This document shows positions 1 through 6,231 of a DNA stretch of 6,269 bases, one piece after another. The notes beneath the pieces are model-generated. The model was given only the letters and a program-made list of their open reading frames with translations, did not search any database and had not been told where the DNA came from. A program made the position numbers and the translations under genes. Source of the stretch: an uncultured Cellvibrionales bacterium (GTDB lineage Bacteria > Pseudomonadota > Gammaproteobacteria > Pseudomonadales > UBA7434); NCBI GenBank assembly GCA_937897785.1, contig CALCNB010000289.1, forward strand, positions 1 through 6,269, given 5' to 3'. Position 1 is the stretch's first letter; each line of letters begins with the position of its first letter.

Positions 1-868
1 TAAAATCTACGCTGTCATTATCTGTATTTGAACGCTTGCGCTGACCTGATGCGTGACTAAGCTCAGGCTCAAAATAGTGAATATCTACGGGATAACTTCT
101 GCCGGTTACCTCAATGATCGGCGCGGAATCAAAGTGTTTAGAAAAACGTTCAACATCAATAGTTGCTGAGGTGATGATGAGCTTTAAATCCGGCCGCTTT
201 GGCAATAACATTTTTAAATAGCCTAACAAAAAATCGATGTTTAAACTTCTTTCATGAGCCTCATCAATAATTATTGTGTCGTATTCGAGCAACAAACGGT
301 CACGATTAATGGCCGCAAGTAAAATGCCATCAGTCATAATCTTAATGCGTGTCGTCGCAGTAAACTGCTCGTTAAAACGGAACTGATAACCCACGGCTGT
401 GCCAAGCTGAACATCAAGCTCGTCAGCAATTCTGGCGGCAACCGTTCTAGCCGCTAGACGCCTCGGTTGAGTATGGCCAATTCGCCCAAAGATACCACGG
501 CCAAGCTCTGCACATAATTTCGGAATTTGGGTGGTTTTACCGGACCCCGTTTCTCCTGCGACAACCACCACTTGATGCTCATCTATTGCCTTGAGAATCG
601 ATAATCTCGATTGAACAACGGGTAATTCTTGGGGGTAATCTATTTTATGGAATGAAGATGCGCGACACTCAACTGCGTCGATTGAACACTGTAGCTTCAA
701 GAAAAAATCTCTCTGACTTAAGTGAAGTTTTTCTTGCTCTTTCGCCAGGGCTTGATGCTTTTTCCATAGCCCCCGCAACGCCGGTCTATCTTGCAATAAA
801 CACTTTTCAATGAGAGCAAATACTGCTTCAGACTGATCAACTAATGGGTCTAGATTGAACTCTTTCAT
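1..868 (-). CDS. hrpA: ATP-dependent RNA helicase HrpA, N-terminal part (runs off the left edge)
   Basis: This is a DEAH-box (superfamily 2) NTP-dependent RNA helicase. In enterics HrpA acts in mRNA processing and in rescue of stalled ribosomes in the cytoplasm. Translating the minus strand from the ATG at 868 gives 289 uninterrupted codons to the window edge; E. coli HrpA is about 1300 residues, so roughly the first fifth is present. After an ~80-residue charged leader come Walker A GETGSGKT (105-112), the GHTQPRRLAARTVA block, motif II DEAH (202-205) inside IIIDEAHERSLNIDFLLGY, and motif III SAT (234-236) in TSATID, followed by a SAPIIEV-type stretch. These match the remembered E. coli HrpA N-terminus almost block for block, which argues against HrpB. 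An in-frame TGA lies directly before the ATG, so no upstream in-frame extension is possible. The Shine-Dalgarno is poor. It lies 45 bp downstream of fadD on the same strand. The helicase C-terminal, winged-helix and OB-fold domains lie outside the window. Confidence 0.95.
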   Translation of the reverse strand, partial: MKEFNLDPLVDQSEAVFALIEKCLLQDRPALRGLWKKHQALAKEQEKLHLSQRDFFLKLQCSIDAVECRASSFHKIDYPQELPVVQSRLSILKAIDEHQVVVVAGETGSGKTTQIPKLCAELGRGIFGRIGHTQPRRLAARTVAARIADELDVQLGTAVGYQFRFNEQFTATTRIKIMTDGILLAAINRDRLLLEYDTIIIDEAHERSLNIDFLLGYLKMLLPKRPDLKLIITSATIDVERFSKHFDSAPIIEVTGRSYPVDIHYFEPELSHASGQRKRSNTDNDSVDF

Positions 869-884
869 TCAAATTATCTAACGT

Positions 885-911
885 CAAAATAAGACCTAGA
901 GCAGGTAGCTT
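885..911 (-). terminator. weak terminator-like hairpin between fadD and hrpA
   Basis: On the minus strand, just after the fadD stop, the sequence can fold as AAG (CT bulge) ACCT - GCTCT loop - AGGT CTT, followed by ATTTT. The stem is seven pairs with a 2-nt bulge and little G+C, and the U-run is short. It would be a leaky terminator or attenuator at best, letting some transcripts continue from fadD into hrpA. It was folded by eye only. Confidence 0.22.
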
Positions 912-913
912 AT

Positions 914-2614
914 TTATTCACGAAGTTCGCGCCTAAGAATCTTACCAACATTGGACTTTGGCAATTCATCGATAAACACCACATCACTGGGGACTTTATA
1001 AGCGGTTAACTGATTTCGACAAAAATCAATCACTTGTTGCTCAGTTAACGCTGCATCGGCCTTAACAATAAATACCCTCACCTTCTCGCCGGTACGTTCA
1101 TCGGAACCACCAACCACAGCACATTCTAAAACCGAGGGATGAGAGCTAATCACATCCTCTAACTCATTTGGATAAACATTAAAGCCAGAGACAATTATCA
1201 TATCTTTTTTTCTATCGACAATTTTTGGGAAACCCTGCTCATCGACAAAAGCAATATCACCCGTAGCAAACCACCCATCGTCACTCAATACCTCAGCGGT
1301 TTTTTCTGGCTGCTGCCAGTAGCCCTGCATAACCTGCGGCCCTCGAACACAAAGCTCACCCTCTTGATTGCAAGGTAATGATTCACCTTCATTATTAACG
1401 ACTTTAATCTCAGTTGATGGTGCAACAACGCCGATATAACCCAATTTGCGTCCAGCATCATCTTTATATCCAGTATTTAAAGACACCACTGGCGAAGTCT
1501 CAGTAAGACCATAACCTTCATATACCTTACAGCCTGTCACTTCTTCCCAGCGATTAGCCGCATCGGAAGTCAAGGCCATACCACCAGAAACAGTAACCGA
1601 AAGAGAAGAAAAGTTTAGCGCTCTAAAATCTTCTCGGGCACAAAGCGCCACAAACAGCGTGTTCAAACCGCAAAAAACGGATATCGTCCACGGTCGCATC
1701 GCTTTAATAGTTGCATCAAGATCCCGCGGATTAGGAATTAACAGGCAATGCTGGCCTAAAGCCACCATTTGTGCTGAAAGGGTACAAGCATAGACATGAT
1801 AAAGCGGCAGCGGTAGCACCACTGTATCTTGATTATCTGGATCCTGAGCAGAAAGTAAATCGATCTCAGTAAAGTTATCAAACAATGCTCGCATCTGTGT
1901 AACGTTTGAGAGTAAATTTCTATGATTGAGAACAGCTCCCTTCGATAGCCCTGTCGTACCACCGGTGTACTGCAACAATGCGATATCATCAGGCGTAATC
2001 TCCACATTGATAAATTCATTGTTCAGTCCGCGCTTTAAGCAATGCCGCAACGATTCAGCATTCGGAATATTAAATGCCGGCACCATTTTTTTAATGTAGC
2101 GAGCAGCAAAGTTAATCGCCACCCGTGAAATAAAGCCATGCAAGTCTGCCAGCTCAGTCATAATGACCCGCTCAACTGACGTTTGGGGAATCACACGCTC
2201 TAATAAATCACCCGCATTGGCCAAAGCGACTAAAATTTTCGCGCCAGAATTGTTAAATTGATGGACTAATGCGCGCTCGGTATATAAAGGGTTGGTGTTA
2301 ACCACGACCAAACCGGCCTTCAATGCGCCAAAAAAAACCACTGGGTACTGCACTAAATTGGGCAGCATAATCGCGATGCGGTCACCCTTAGCAGCACTGG
2401 TGTGATTTTGAAGATAACTCGCAAAAGCGGTTGCTAAACGATCTAACTCACCATAAGTCAAGCTAAAACCCAAGCTGGTAAAGGCTTTTTTATTGGGCAT
2501 CAGCGCTACCGACTGAGTTAATAGCTCTGCCAGGTGTCGATGCTCTAAAGGTGAGATAGTGCTTGAAATAGAAACCCGCTGCTGCAGCGAACTAATGGCA
2601 TCTTGAACATTCAT
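914..2614 (-). CDS. fadD: long-chain fatty acid-CoA ligase FadD
   Basis: This is an acyl-CoA synthetase of the adenylate-forming (ANL) superfamily. It converts long-chain fatty acid, ATP and CoA to acyl-CoA, AMP and pyrophosphate at the inner face of the cytoplasmic membrane, the entry step of beta-oxidation. The product has 566 residues (E. coli FadD has 561). Visible motifs, in order: PNLVQYPVVFFGALKAGLVVVNTNPLY in two conserved runs near 85-111; the P-loop YTGGTTGLSKG (216-226); LPLYH (269-273); the A5-type motif YEGYGLTETSP (365-375); TGD (451-453); DRKKDMIIVSGFNVYPNE (467-484), the FadD signature and hinge; and the C-terminal PKSNVGK with catalytic Lys558, ending KILRRELRE. The ATG at 2614 has AAGG (2625..2622) 7 nt upstream. 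A divergent region separates it from phaJ, and hrpA follows downstream. Substrate length cannot be read from sequence; close paralogues (FadD1/FadD2) occur in relatives. Confidence 0.95.
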   Translation of the reverse strand: MNVQDAISSLQQRVSISSTISPLEHRHLAELLTQSVALMPNKKAFTSLGFSLTYGELDRLATAFASYLQNHTSAAKGDRIAIMLPNLVQYPVVFFGALKAGLVVVNTNPLYTERALVHQFNNSGAKILVALANAGDLLERVIPQTSVERVIMTELADLHGFISRVAINFAARYIKKMVPAFNIPNAESLRHCLKRGLNNEFINVEITPDDIALLQYTGGTTGLSKGAVLNHRNLLSNVTQMRALFDNFTEIDLLSAQDPDNQDTVVLPLPLYHVYACTLSAQMVALGQHCLLIPNPRDLDATIKAMRPWTISVFCGLNTLFVALCAREDFRALNFSSLSVTVSGGMALTSDAANRWEEVTGCKVYEGYGLTETSPVVSLNTGYKDDAGRKLGYIGVVAPSTEIKVVNNEGESLPCNQEGELCVRGPQVMQGYWQQPEKTAEVLSDDGWFATGDIAFVDEQGFPKIVDRKKDMIIVSGFNVYPNELEDVISSHPSVLECAVVGGSDERTGEKVRVFIVKADAALTEQQVIDFCRNQLTAYKVPSDVVFIDELPKSNVGKILRRELRE

Positions 2615-2621
2615 AAATAGG

Positions 2622-2626
2622 CCTTA
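2622..2626 (-). promoter_or_regulatory. fadD ribosome binding site
   Basis: TAAGG on the minus strand ends 7 nt before the fadD ATG at 2614. This is good spacing for a Shine-Dalgarno sequence and supports that start over later in-frame codons. Confidence 0.6.
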
Positions 2627-2646
2627 TAGGGTTGTTATTATAAGCG

Positions 2647-2675
2647 ATATAATTTCAAACTATAGTCATTGTCGA
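2647..2675 (-). promoter_or_regulatory. possible sigma70 promoter of fadD
   Basis: On the minus strand, TCGACA (2675..2670, five of six to TTGACA) is followed after 17 nt by TTATAT (2652..2647, three of six to TATAAT). The predicted transcription start would fall near 2640, giving a leader of about 26 nt with the fadD Shine-Dalgarno in it. The perfect 8-bp palindrome ACTATAGT (2659-2666) lies in the spacer. The -10 match is poor, so this is a candidate only. Confidence 0.3.
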
Positions 2676-2726
2676 AAAGTTATTAGCTTTAAGCCTTTGC
2701 CAGACGGTATTGATCTATAGGGTGGC

Positions 2727-2900
2727 CTATTTTGCACCAAGGCTAGGTTGAGTGCAATTATTAGTATTACCTAGACAATGAAATAAAAACGTCTTTAAAA
2801 CGAACTGCGCCTTACCAAACCAAGACCAGTCGTCGTTGCCCGCAATATGACCTAAATTCTGATTAGTAGGCTGGGCTAAATAGTGGTTATTATCTTTCAT
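2727..2900 (-). CDS. small hypothetical ORF, 57 aa, between fadD and phaJ
   Basis: Reading the minus strand from ATG 2900 to TAG 2727 gives 57 codons beginning MKDNNHYLAQ and containing GNDDWSWFGK then AQFVLKTFLF. I do not recognise the family. The composition is protein-like: two Trp close together, several Gly/Asn, a short hydrophobic stretch at about residues 33-42 (too short for a confident membrane helix) and no Arg. Codon choice is similar to neighbouring genes. Against it, there is no clear Shine-Dalgarno, it overlaps the probable phaJ promoter region, and a 57-codon open frame can occur by chance. It lies 112 bp upstream of fadD in the same direction, so it could be co-transcribed. 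It may be a real small protein, the remnant of a lost gene, or chance. Confidence 0.33.
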   Translation of the reverse strand: MKDNNHYLAQPTNQNLGHIAGNDDWSWFGKAQFVLKTFLFHCLGNTNNCTQPSLGAK

Positions 2901-2924
2901 AAACGAATACTTGCTTTTTACTAT

Positions 2925-2930
2925 TGAGAA
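2925..2930 (+). promoter_or_regulatory. weak ribosome binding site deciding the phaJ start
   Basis: TGAGAA lies about 6 nt before the ATG at 2936. It would overlap the alternative starts TTG 2924 and ATG 2930, so it favours 2936. A later in-frame ATG at 2963 has only TGAG about 10 nt upstream. Confidence 0.4.
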
Positions 2931-2935
2931 TGACT

Positions 2936-3430
2936 ATGCGCGAAACACTGAGCGATCACATCATGCTATCCAACATCCCATATCAAGACTTAACCCTTGG
3001 GCAAACCGTGAGTATCGAAAGAGTCGTCACTCAACGTGAAATTATTTTATTTGCCGAAACTTCCGGCGATCTAAACCCAATTCATCTCGACAGTGAATAC
3101 GCTGCCAATACAGTGTTTGGCCGACCGATTGCCCATGGCATGCTCTGCGGGGCGTATATATCGGCTGCCATTGCCATGCATCTACCCGGCCCTGGTAGAG
3201 TTTATCGCAGCCAGTCAATGAAATTCACTCAACCCGTATTTGTAAACGATCGATTAACCGTCACACTCACAGTGACTGAAAAAAAAGACAAGCTAAAGCT
3301 TGTCAGGCTGACATGCTCGGTAAGCAATCAAAATCAAAAAGTCGTCGCAAAGGGCGAAGCCAGTGTCATCGCCAGCGAAAAGACACTGATGATGGCCGCA
3401 GCGAAACTACCGGAAATCACGATAAAATAA
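2936..3430 (+). CDS. phaJ: PhaJ1-like (R)-specific enoyl-CoA hydratase (MaoC-type hot-dog fold)
   Basis: It hydrates trans-2-enoyl-CoA to (R)-3-hydroxyacyl-CoA, drawing beta-oxidation intermediates into polyhydroxyalkanoate synthesis. It is a soluble cytoplasmic enzyme, normally a dimer. The product is 164 residues, a single hot-dog domain. The hydratase-2 motif FAETSGDLNPIHLD carries the catalytic pair Asp45 and His50; it is followed by GRPIAHGM (His67), LPGPG (83-87) and a RSQSMKFTQPV strand. From memory, Pseudomonas PhaJ1 shows the same order (NIPY..L..GQ, SGD.NP.HLD, IAHGMLSGA, LPGPG, FT.PV, and an LPPISI-like end), so this is nearer PhaJ1 than the long PhaJ4 or fused MaoC proteins. The start is uncertain: ATG 2936 has the best Shine-Dalgarno, but ATG 2963 would give 155 residues beginning MLSNIPY, close to PhaJ1's length and N-terminus. 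It is divergent from fadD and converges on the LLM gene. No PHA synthase is visible in the window. Confidence 0.88.
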   Translation: MRETLSDHIMLSNIPYQDLTLGQTVSIERVVTQREIILFAETSGDLNPIHLDSEYAANTVFGRPIAHGMLCGAYISAAIAMHLPGPGRVYRSQSMKFTQPVFVNDRLTVTLTVTEKKDKLKLVRLTCSVSNQNQKVVAKGEASVIASEKTLMMAAAKLPEITIK

Positions 3431-3435
3431 AATCC

Positions 3436-4452
3436 CTAAAGCCGGCTCATATCAAAAACTGAACCGCTATCAATGGATAGCTCGGGCAGGACTTTGCTGG
3501 CGAACAACTCTAAGCTCGGCCAAGACAACTCTGGTGGCAAACCACCCATTAGTGGGTGTAAGGCAATTGCCCCCCAATCACCTAAGTCTTGGGCCATTTT
3601 TATGCACTGTTCAGGTGTTAAAATAGCATACATGCCAGTTTTTCTTAACGCGTCTGCGTCATTGGCTGCACGGTAATACGTATTATCCATTCCTGCTTGC
3701 TCAGCCCATTGACTGTAGCAATTAGTTTCATGCATGGCATAAGGCGCAATCTCAGCCCAGGCTTTATCGGGATCTTCACTGACATAAAGAAATAATGGGC
3801 CTTGGCTACCTAAAATTAAGGCCGTTTTATTTAACCGATGACTCTCTTCTATGTAAGTCATAAACGTTTCTGGAACGGCTGGCATATAGCCATCGGCAAT
3901 TTTTGCGGCCCGCTTAGCCGCGGCGTCTGAACTGCCGCCTAAAATAATTTTAGGACCGCCTACTTGGACAGGAACGGGGGTGATTTTGACTTGTCGGCCA
4001 TGGTAATCAAAAAACTCACCCGTCCAAGCTCGCCGAAGCGTTGCGATACTGTTTTCAACTATCGATGGGCGTTTTTTCCAGGGCACATCGAACATCTCAA
4101 ACTCACTGGGTATATAACCGGCGGCCATCACTAAGTCTACTCGCCCATTACTGATAACATCGAGTACCGCAATATCTTCCGCCAGTCTTAGGGGATTGTG
4201 AAAAGGCAAAATAATCACTGACGTCACTAAACGCATTTTTTCCGTGACCGCCGCCATCGCACTAAGGGTGATCAAGGGTGAGGGGCAGTACCCGTCGTCG
4301 GTACCGTGATGCTCACAAACCATGGTTGTACCTATACCCTGCTTTTCACCCCACTGCACCTGCTCAAGTGCACAATGGTAAAGATCGGTATGGGAAACAG
4401 GACTGAAGGGTGCTCGTCGAAAGTCATACTTTAAAAAAATCCGATTAACCAT
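3436..4452 (-). CDS. LLM-class (luciferase-like) flavin-dependent oxidoreductase
   Basis: This is a TIM-barrel enzyme of the bacterial luciferase-like family, which uses reduced FMN (F420 in some lineages) for monooxygenation or hydride transfer. The product has 338 residues, a usual length. Visible marks: CEHHGTDDGYCPSPL near 46-60 (luciferase-type EHH); HNPLRLAEDIAVLDVISNGR ending near 104; then a VMAAGY loop and FEMFDVPW; and the C-terminal flavin-phosphate region VGGPKIILGGSSDAAAKRAA with Gly172-Gly173, followed by ADGYMP. The ATG at 4452 is chosen because GAGA (4465..4462) lies 9 nt upstream; ATG 4458 is only 3 nt from it and would add two residues. It is downstream gene of the KstD-like dehydrogenase, 56-62 bp after its stop, so probably co-transcribed. 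Its TAG stop is 5 bp from the phaJ stop on the opposite strand. The substrate is unknown; a cyclic ketone or other hydrophobic molecule is inferred from its neighbour. No flavin reductase gene is adjacent. Confidence 0.88.
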   Translation of the reverse strand: MVNRIFLKYDFRRAPFSPVSHTDLYHCALEQVQWGEKQGIGTTMVCEHHGTDDGYCPSPLITLSAMAAVTEKMRLVTSVIILPFHNPLRLAEDIAVLDVISNGRVDLVMAAGYIPSEFEMFDVPWKKRPSIVENSIATLRRAWTGEFFDYHGRQVKITPVPVQVGGPKIILGGSSDAAAKRAAKIADGYMPAVPETFMTYIEESHRLNKTALILGSQGPLFLYVSEDPDKAWAEIAPYAMHETNCYSQWAEQAGMDNTYYRAANDADALRKTGMYAILTPEQCIKMAQDLGDWGAIALHPLMGGLPPELSWPSLELFASKVLPELSIDSGSVFDMSRL

Positions 4453-4514
4453 AAGCATTAATCTCGTTTATCTTTATCATTAATGGCAAAGCTAATGAAT
4501 GGGCAAGCCTCGAA

Positions 4515-6203
4515 TCAACTTATCGCATACTGTGCTGCTATATAAGCAAAGGTCATTGCCGAGCCTATGGTTGCTCCGGCACCTGGATACGTGTCGCCCA
4601 TGACTGCCGCAGTGGTATTTCCAGCGCCATAAAGCCCCTCAATGACACTCCCATCGTTGTCGCATACACGCGCCCATTCATCACAGACAATGCCACCCTT
4701 AGTGTCTAAATCACCCGCCTCAATCTTAAAAGCATAAAAAGGCCCTTTGTCAATCGGGGCTAAACTGGGGTTAGGTATAACCTTTGCATCGGCATAGTAG
4801 CGGTCATGCAAAGTTTCTCCGCGACCAAAATCAGGATCAATTCCCTTTATAGCATTCGCATTAAATTGAGTCACCGTTTCTACTAATTGAGCGGCATCGA
4901 TATCGAGTTTTTCAGCTAACTGCGGGAGGCTAGAAGCCTTAGTCAACAAGCCTGTTTCAAAGTAGTCCTTGGGGATATGATCATCGGACTCCAATTTCGT
5001 TGGCTTGATATGCCCGATCACATACTTACTTCGATAATTCGCATCAAAAATCAAATAACAAGGTATGGCTTTTTCACCGCGCTGTTCAGACAAGTACTGT
5101 TCTTTAACGACGTCCTCGTAGGGCTGTGCTTCATTAGTAAATCGCTTACCGATTCGATTAACCATTATAGAACCAGGCATCGCCTTGCCCGCAATTAACG
5201 AAATGGTCTGGCCGTCAGGCATGGTATAAGACGGCGACCACCAGGCACTGCTCATAAAATTAACCGCCGCACCGACTGATTGCCCTAAGCGTATGCCGTC
5301 ACCATTAGAGTCAGGCGAAGCAGCCGTCCATTCAGTGGACGTAGGCTTAGGATGATACTGTTCACGCATTTCAAGATTACTAGCAAAACCACCGGTTGCT
5401 AGCAAAACACCTTTTCGCGCTTTCACCGATACAGTCTGACCTTTTTTATTAATCACCGCGCCGATAACTTTATTGTCTTGTTTAATGAGTTCAACCACTG
5501 GCGAGTCAAGCCATAATGGGATATCCCGGTCCATCAAAGTTTTTCTTAGTCGTGCGATTAATGCCTCACCACAGGAAATACGATCATCTGAATCACCCTT
5601 TAAGCGAGACGGAATATCCAACCAATAACGCAACATTAATTTAGCGCCAATTAAATAGGAACGTAAATTCATCTTCATCAACGAGGAGCTTTCAACCACT
5701 GTCATTGAAAAAGGCATGCCTAACCCCTTGAACGGCCCTCGACGAAGGTAAGTCGCCTCTTTACCCAATTGTCGCAAGGTAAATGCACCCGGGCACATAG
5801 AACGACCACCATGTTTTGAACCTTGATGCTGTTCGTAATAATCCATATAAGCCGGTAATGGGGTGTATTTAACCCGACTATGCTTATGCATGAATTGCAG
5901 CATCTCATCAGCCTTGTCGGCATAAGCGCGCAGACGCTCCTCTTTCACGGTATCGCCGATTAAACTACGAAGGTACTGATAACCCTCCTCCCTTGAGTCT
6001 TCAATACCCACCGATGATTGCAAATGATGGCCAGGGATCCATGCAACACCACCGGAGTGGGCAGTGGTTCCACCGTATACTGAGGCACTCTCTACCACTA
6101 ATACCTCTGCGCCCAATTCATGAGCCACGACTGCACCAGTGAGCCCCCCAACACCCGTCCCTGCTACTAACCAATCAACCTCTTGATTAAACTTCTCTAC
6201 CAC
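4515..6203 (-). CDS. KstD-like FAD-binding dehydrogenase (3-ketosteroid dehydrogenase / fumarate reductase flavoprotein family)
   Basis: This is a flavoprotein of the family that holds 3-ketosteroid delta1-dehydrogenases, which remove two hydrogens from the A ring of 3-oxosteroids. The product has 562 residues, near the remembered size of TesH/KstD forms (about 510-575). The N-terminal FAD Rossmann motif is GTGVGG (15-20) with acidic Glu38 after the second strand; YGGTTAHSGG follows (43-52). The LLATGGF segment lies at 267-273. Candidate KstD catalytic positions are present: Tyr122/Tyr123 in MDYYEQH, Tyr362 in NEAQPYED, and Tyr539 with Gly543 in DTYPGAGATIG. The stretch GDLDTKGGIV (498-507) and MTFAY near the C-terminus are also KstD-like. 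There is no Tat or Sec signal and no haem-binding CxxCH, so it is cytoplasmic and unlike respiratory fumarate reductases. The start is GTG, supported by AAGGTGA 6 nt upstream. It leads an operon with the LLM gene. Delta1 versus delta4(5alpha) specificity, or a non-steroid substrate, cannot be decided here. Confidence 0.85.
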   Translation of the reverse strand: MVEKFNQEVDWLVAGTGVGGLTGAVVAHELGAEVLVVESASVYGGTTAHSGGVAWIPGHHLQSSVGIEDSREEGYQYLRSLIGDTVKEERLRAYADKADEMLQFMHKHSRVKYTPLPAYMDYYEQHQGSKHGGRSMCPGAFTLRQLGKEATYLRRGPFKGLGMPFSMTVVESSSLMKMNLRSYLIGAKLMLRYWLDIPSRLKGDSDDRISCGEALIARLRKTLMDRDIPLWLDSPVVELIKQDNKVIGAVINKKGQTVSVKARKGVLLATGGFASNLEMREQYHPKPTSTEWTAASPDSNGDGIRLGQSVGAAVNFMSSAWWSPSYTMPDGQTISLIAGKAMPGSIMVNRIGKRFTNEAQPYEDVVKEQYLSEQRGEKAIPCYLIFDANYRSKYVIGHIKPTKLESDDHIPKDYFETGLLTKASSLPQLAEKLDIDAAQLVETVTQFNANAIKGIDPDFGRGETLHDRYYADAKVIPNPSLAPIDKGPFYAFKIEAGDLDTKGGIVCDEWARVCDNDGSVIEGLYGAGNTTAAVMGDTYPGAGATIGSAMTFAYIAAQYAIS

Positions 6204-6209
6204 AAAAAA

Positions 6210-6216
6210 TCACCTT
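6210..6216 (-). promoter_or_regulatory. strong ribosome binding site for the GTG start of the KstD-like gene
   Basis: AAGGTGA on the minus strand (6216..6210) ends 6 nt before the GTG at 6203. It is the best Shine-Dalgarno in the window and is the main reason for accepting a GTG start. Confidence 0.7.
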
Positions 6217-6231
6217 CAATTAATTTTTATG

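Larger units (their letters stand above)
2615..2935. other. divergent intergenic region between fadD and phaJ
   Basis: These roughly 320 bases separate two divergently transcribed lipid genes and should carry the control sites of both. The visible contents are a candidate fadD promoter (2647-2675), the fadD Shine-Dalgarno, a minus-strand 57-codon open frame (2727-2900) and the weak phaJ Shine-Dalgarno at the right end. I found no convincing FadR site (AACTGGTCNGACCNGTT type) and no good PsrA-type box (GAAAC-N4-GTTTC). A CAAAC at 2656-2660 has no matching second half. No clear phaJ promoter was found. I saw no tRNA-like or strong hairpin structure. Confidence 0.6.

Noticed and set aside
1958..1972. 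CACCGGTG palindrome
   Set aside because: It is explained by the codons of the conserved YTGGTTG P-loop of fadD.
1756..2019. 87-codon open frame on the minus strand
   Set aside because: It lies wholly inside fadD in another frame on the same strand, and its product is rich in Cys, His, Arg and Trp with no recognisable domain.
2656..2670. PsrA- or FadR-like operator near the fadD promoter
   Set aside because: CAAAC at 2656-2660 has no matching GTTTG after the 4-nt gap (GTCAT instead), and no FadR-type sequence is present; only the 8-bp palindrome ACTATAGT remains, which is too short to call.
2779..2825. Repeated AAAACG around 2787-2802 as a regulatory repeat
   Set aside because: Only two short A-rich copies are seen in a region that may be coding on the minus strand; chance is the simpler explanation.
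3466..3481. Hairpin GCTATC-AATG-GATAGC as a terminator for phaJ
   Set aside because: The 6-bp stem is within the LLM coding region, has no following U-run on either strand, and is low in G+C.
3473..3676. 67-codon open frame on the plus strand
   Set aside because: It is antisense to the well-supported LLM gene and its product resembles no known fold.
4977..5198. 73-codon open frame on the plus strand
   Set aside because: It is antisense to the KstD-like gene, with no ribosome binding site or family signal.
5720..5923. 67-codon open frame on the minus strand
   Set aside because: It is an out-of-frame shadow within the KstD-like gene, with unlikely composition.
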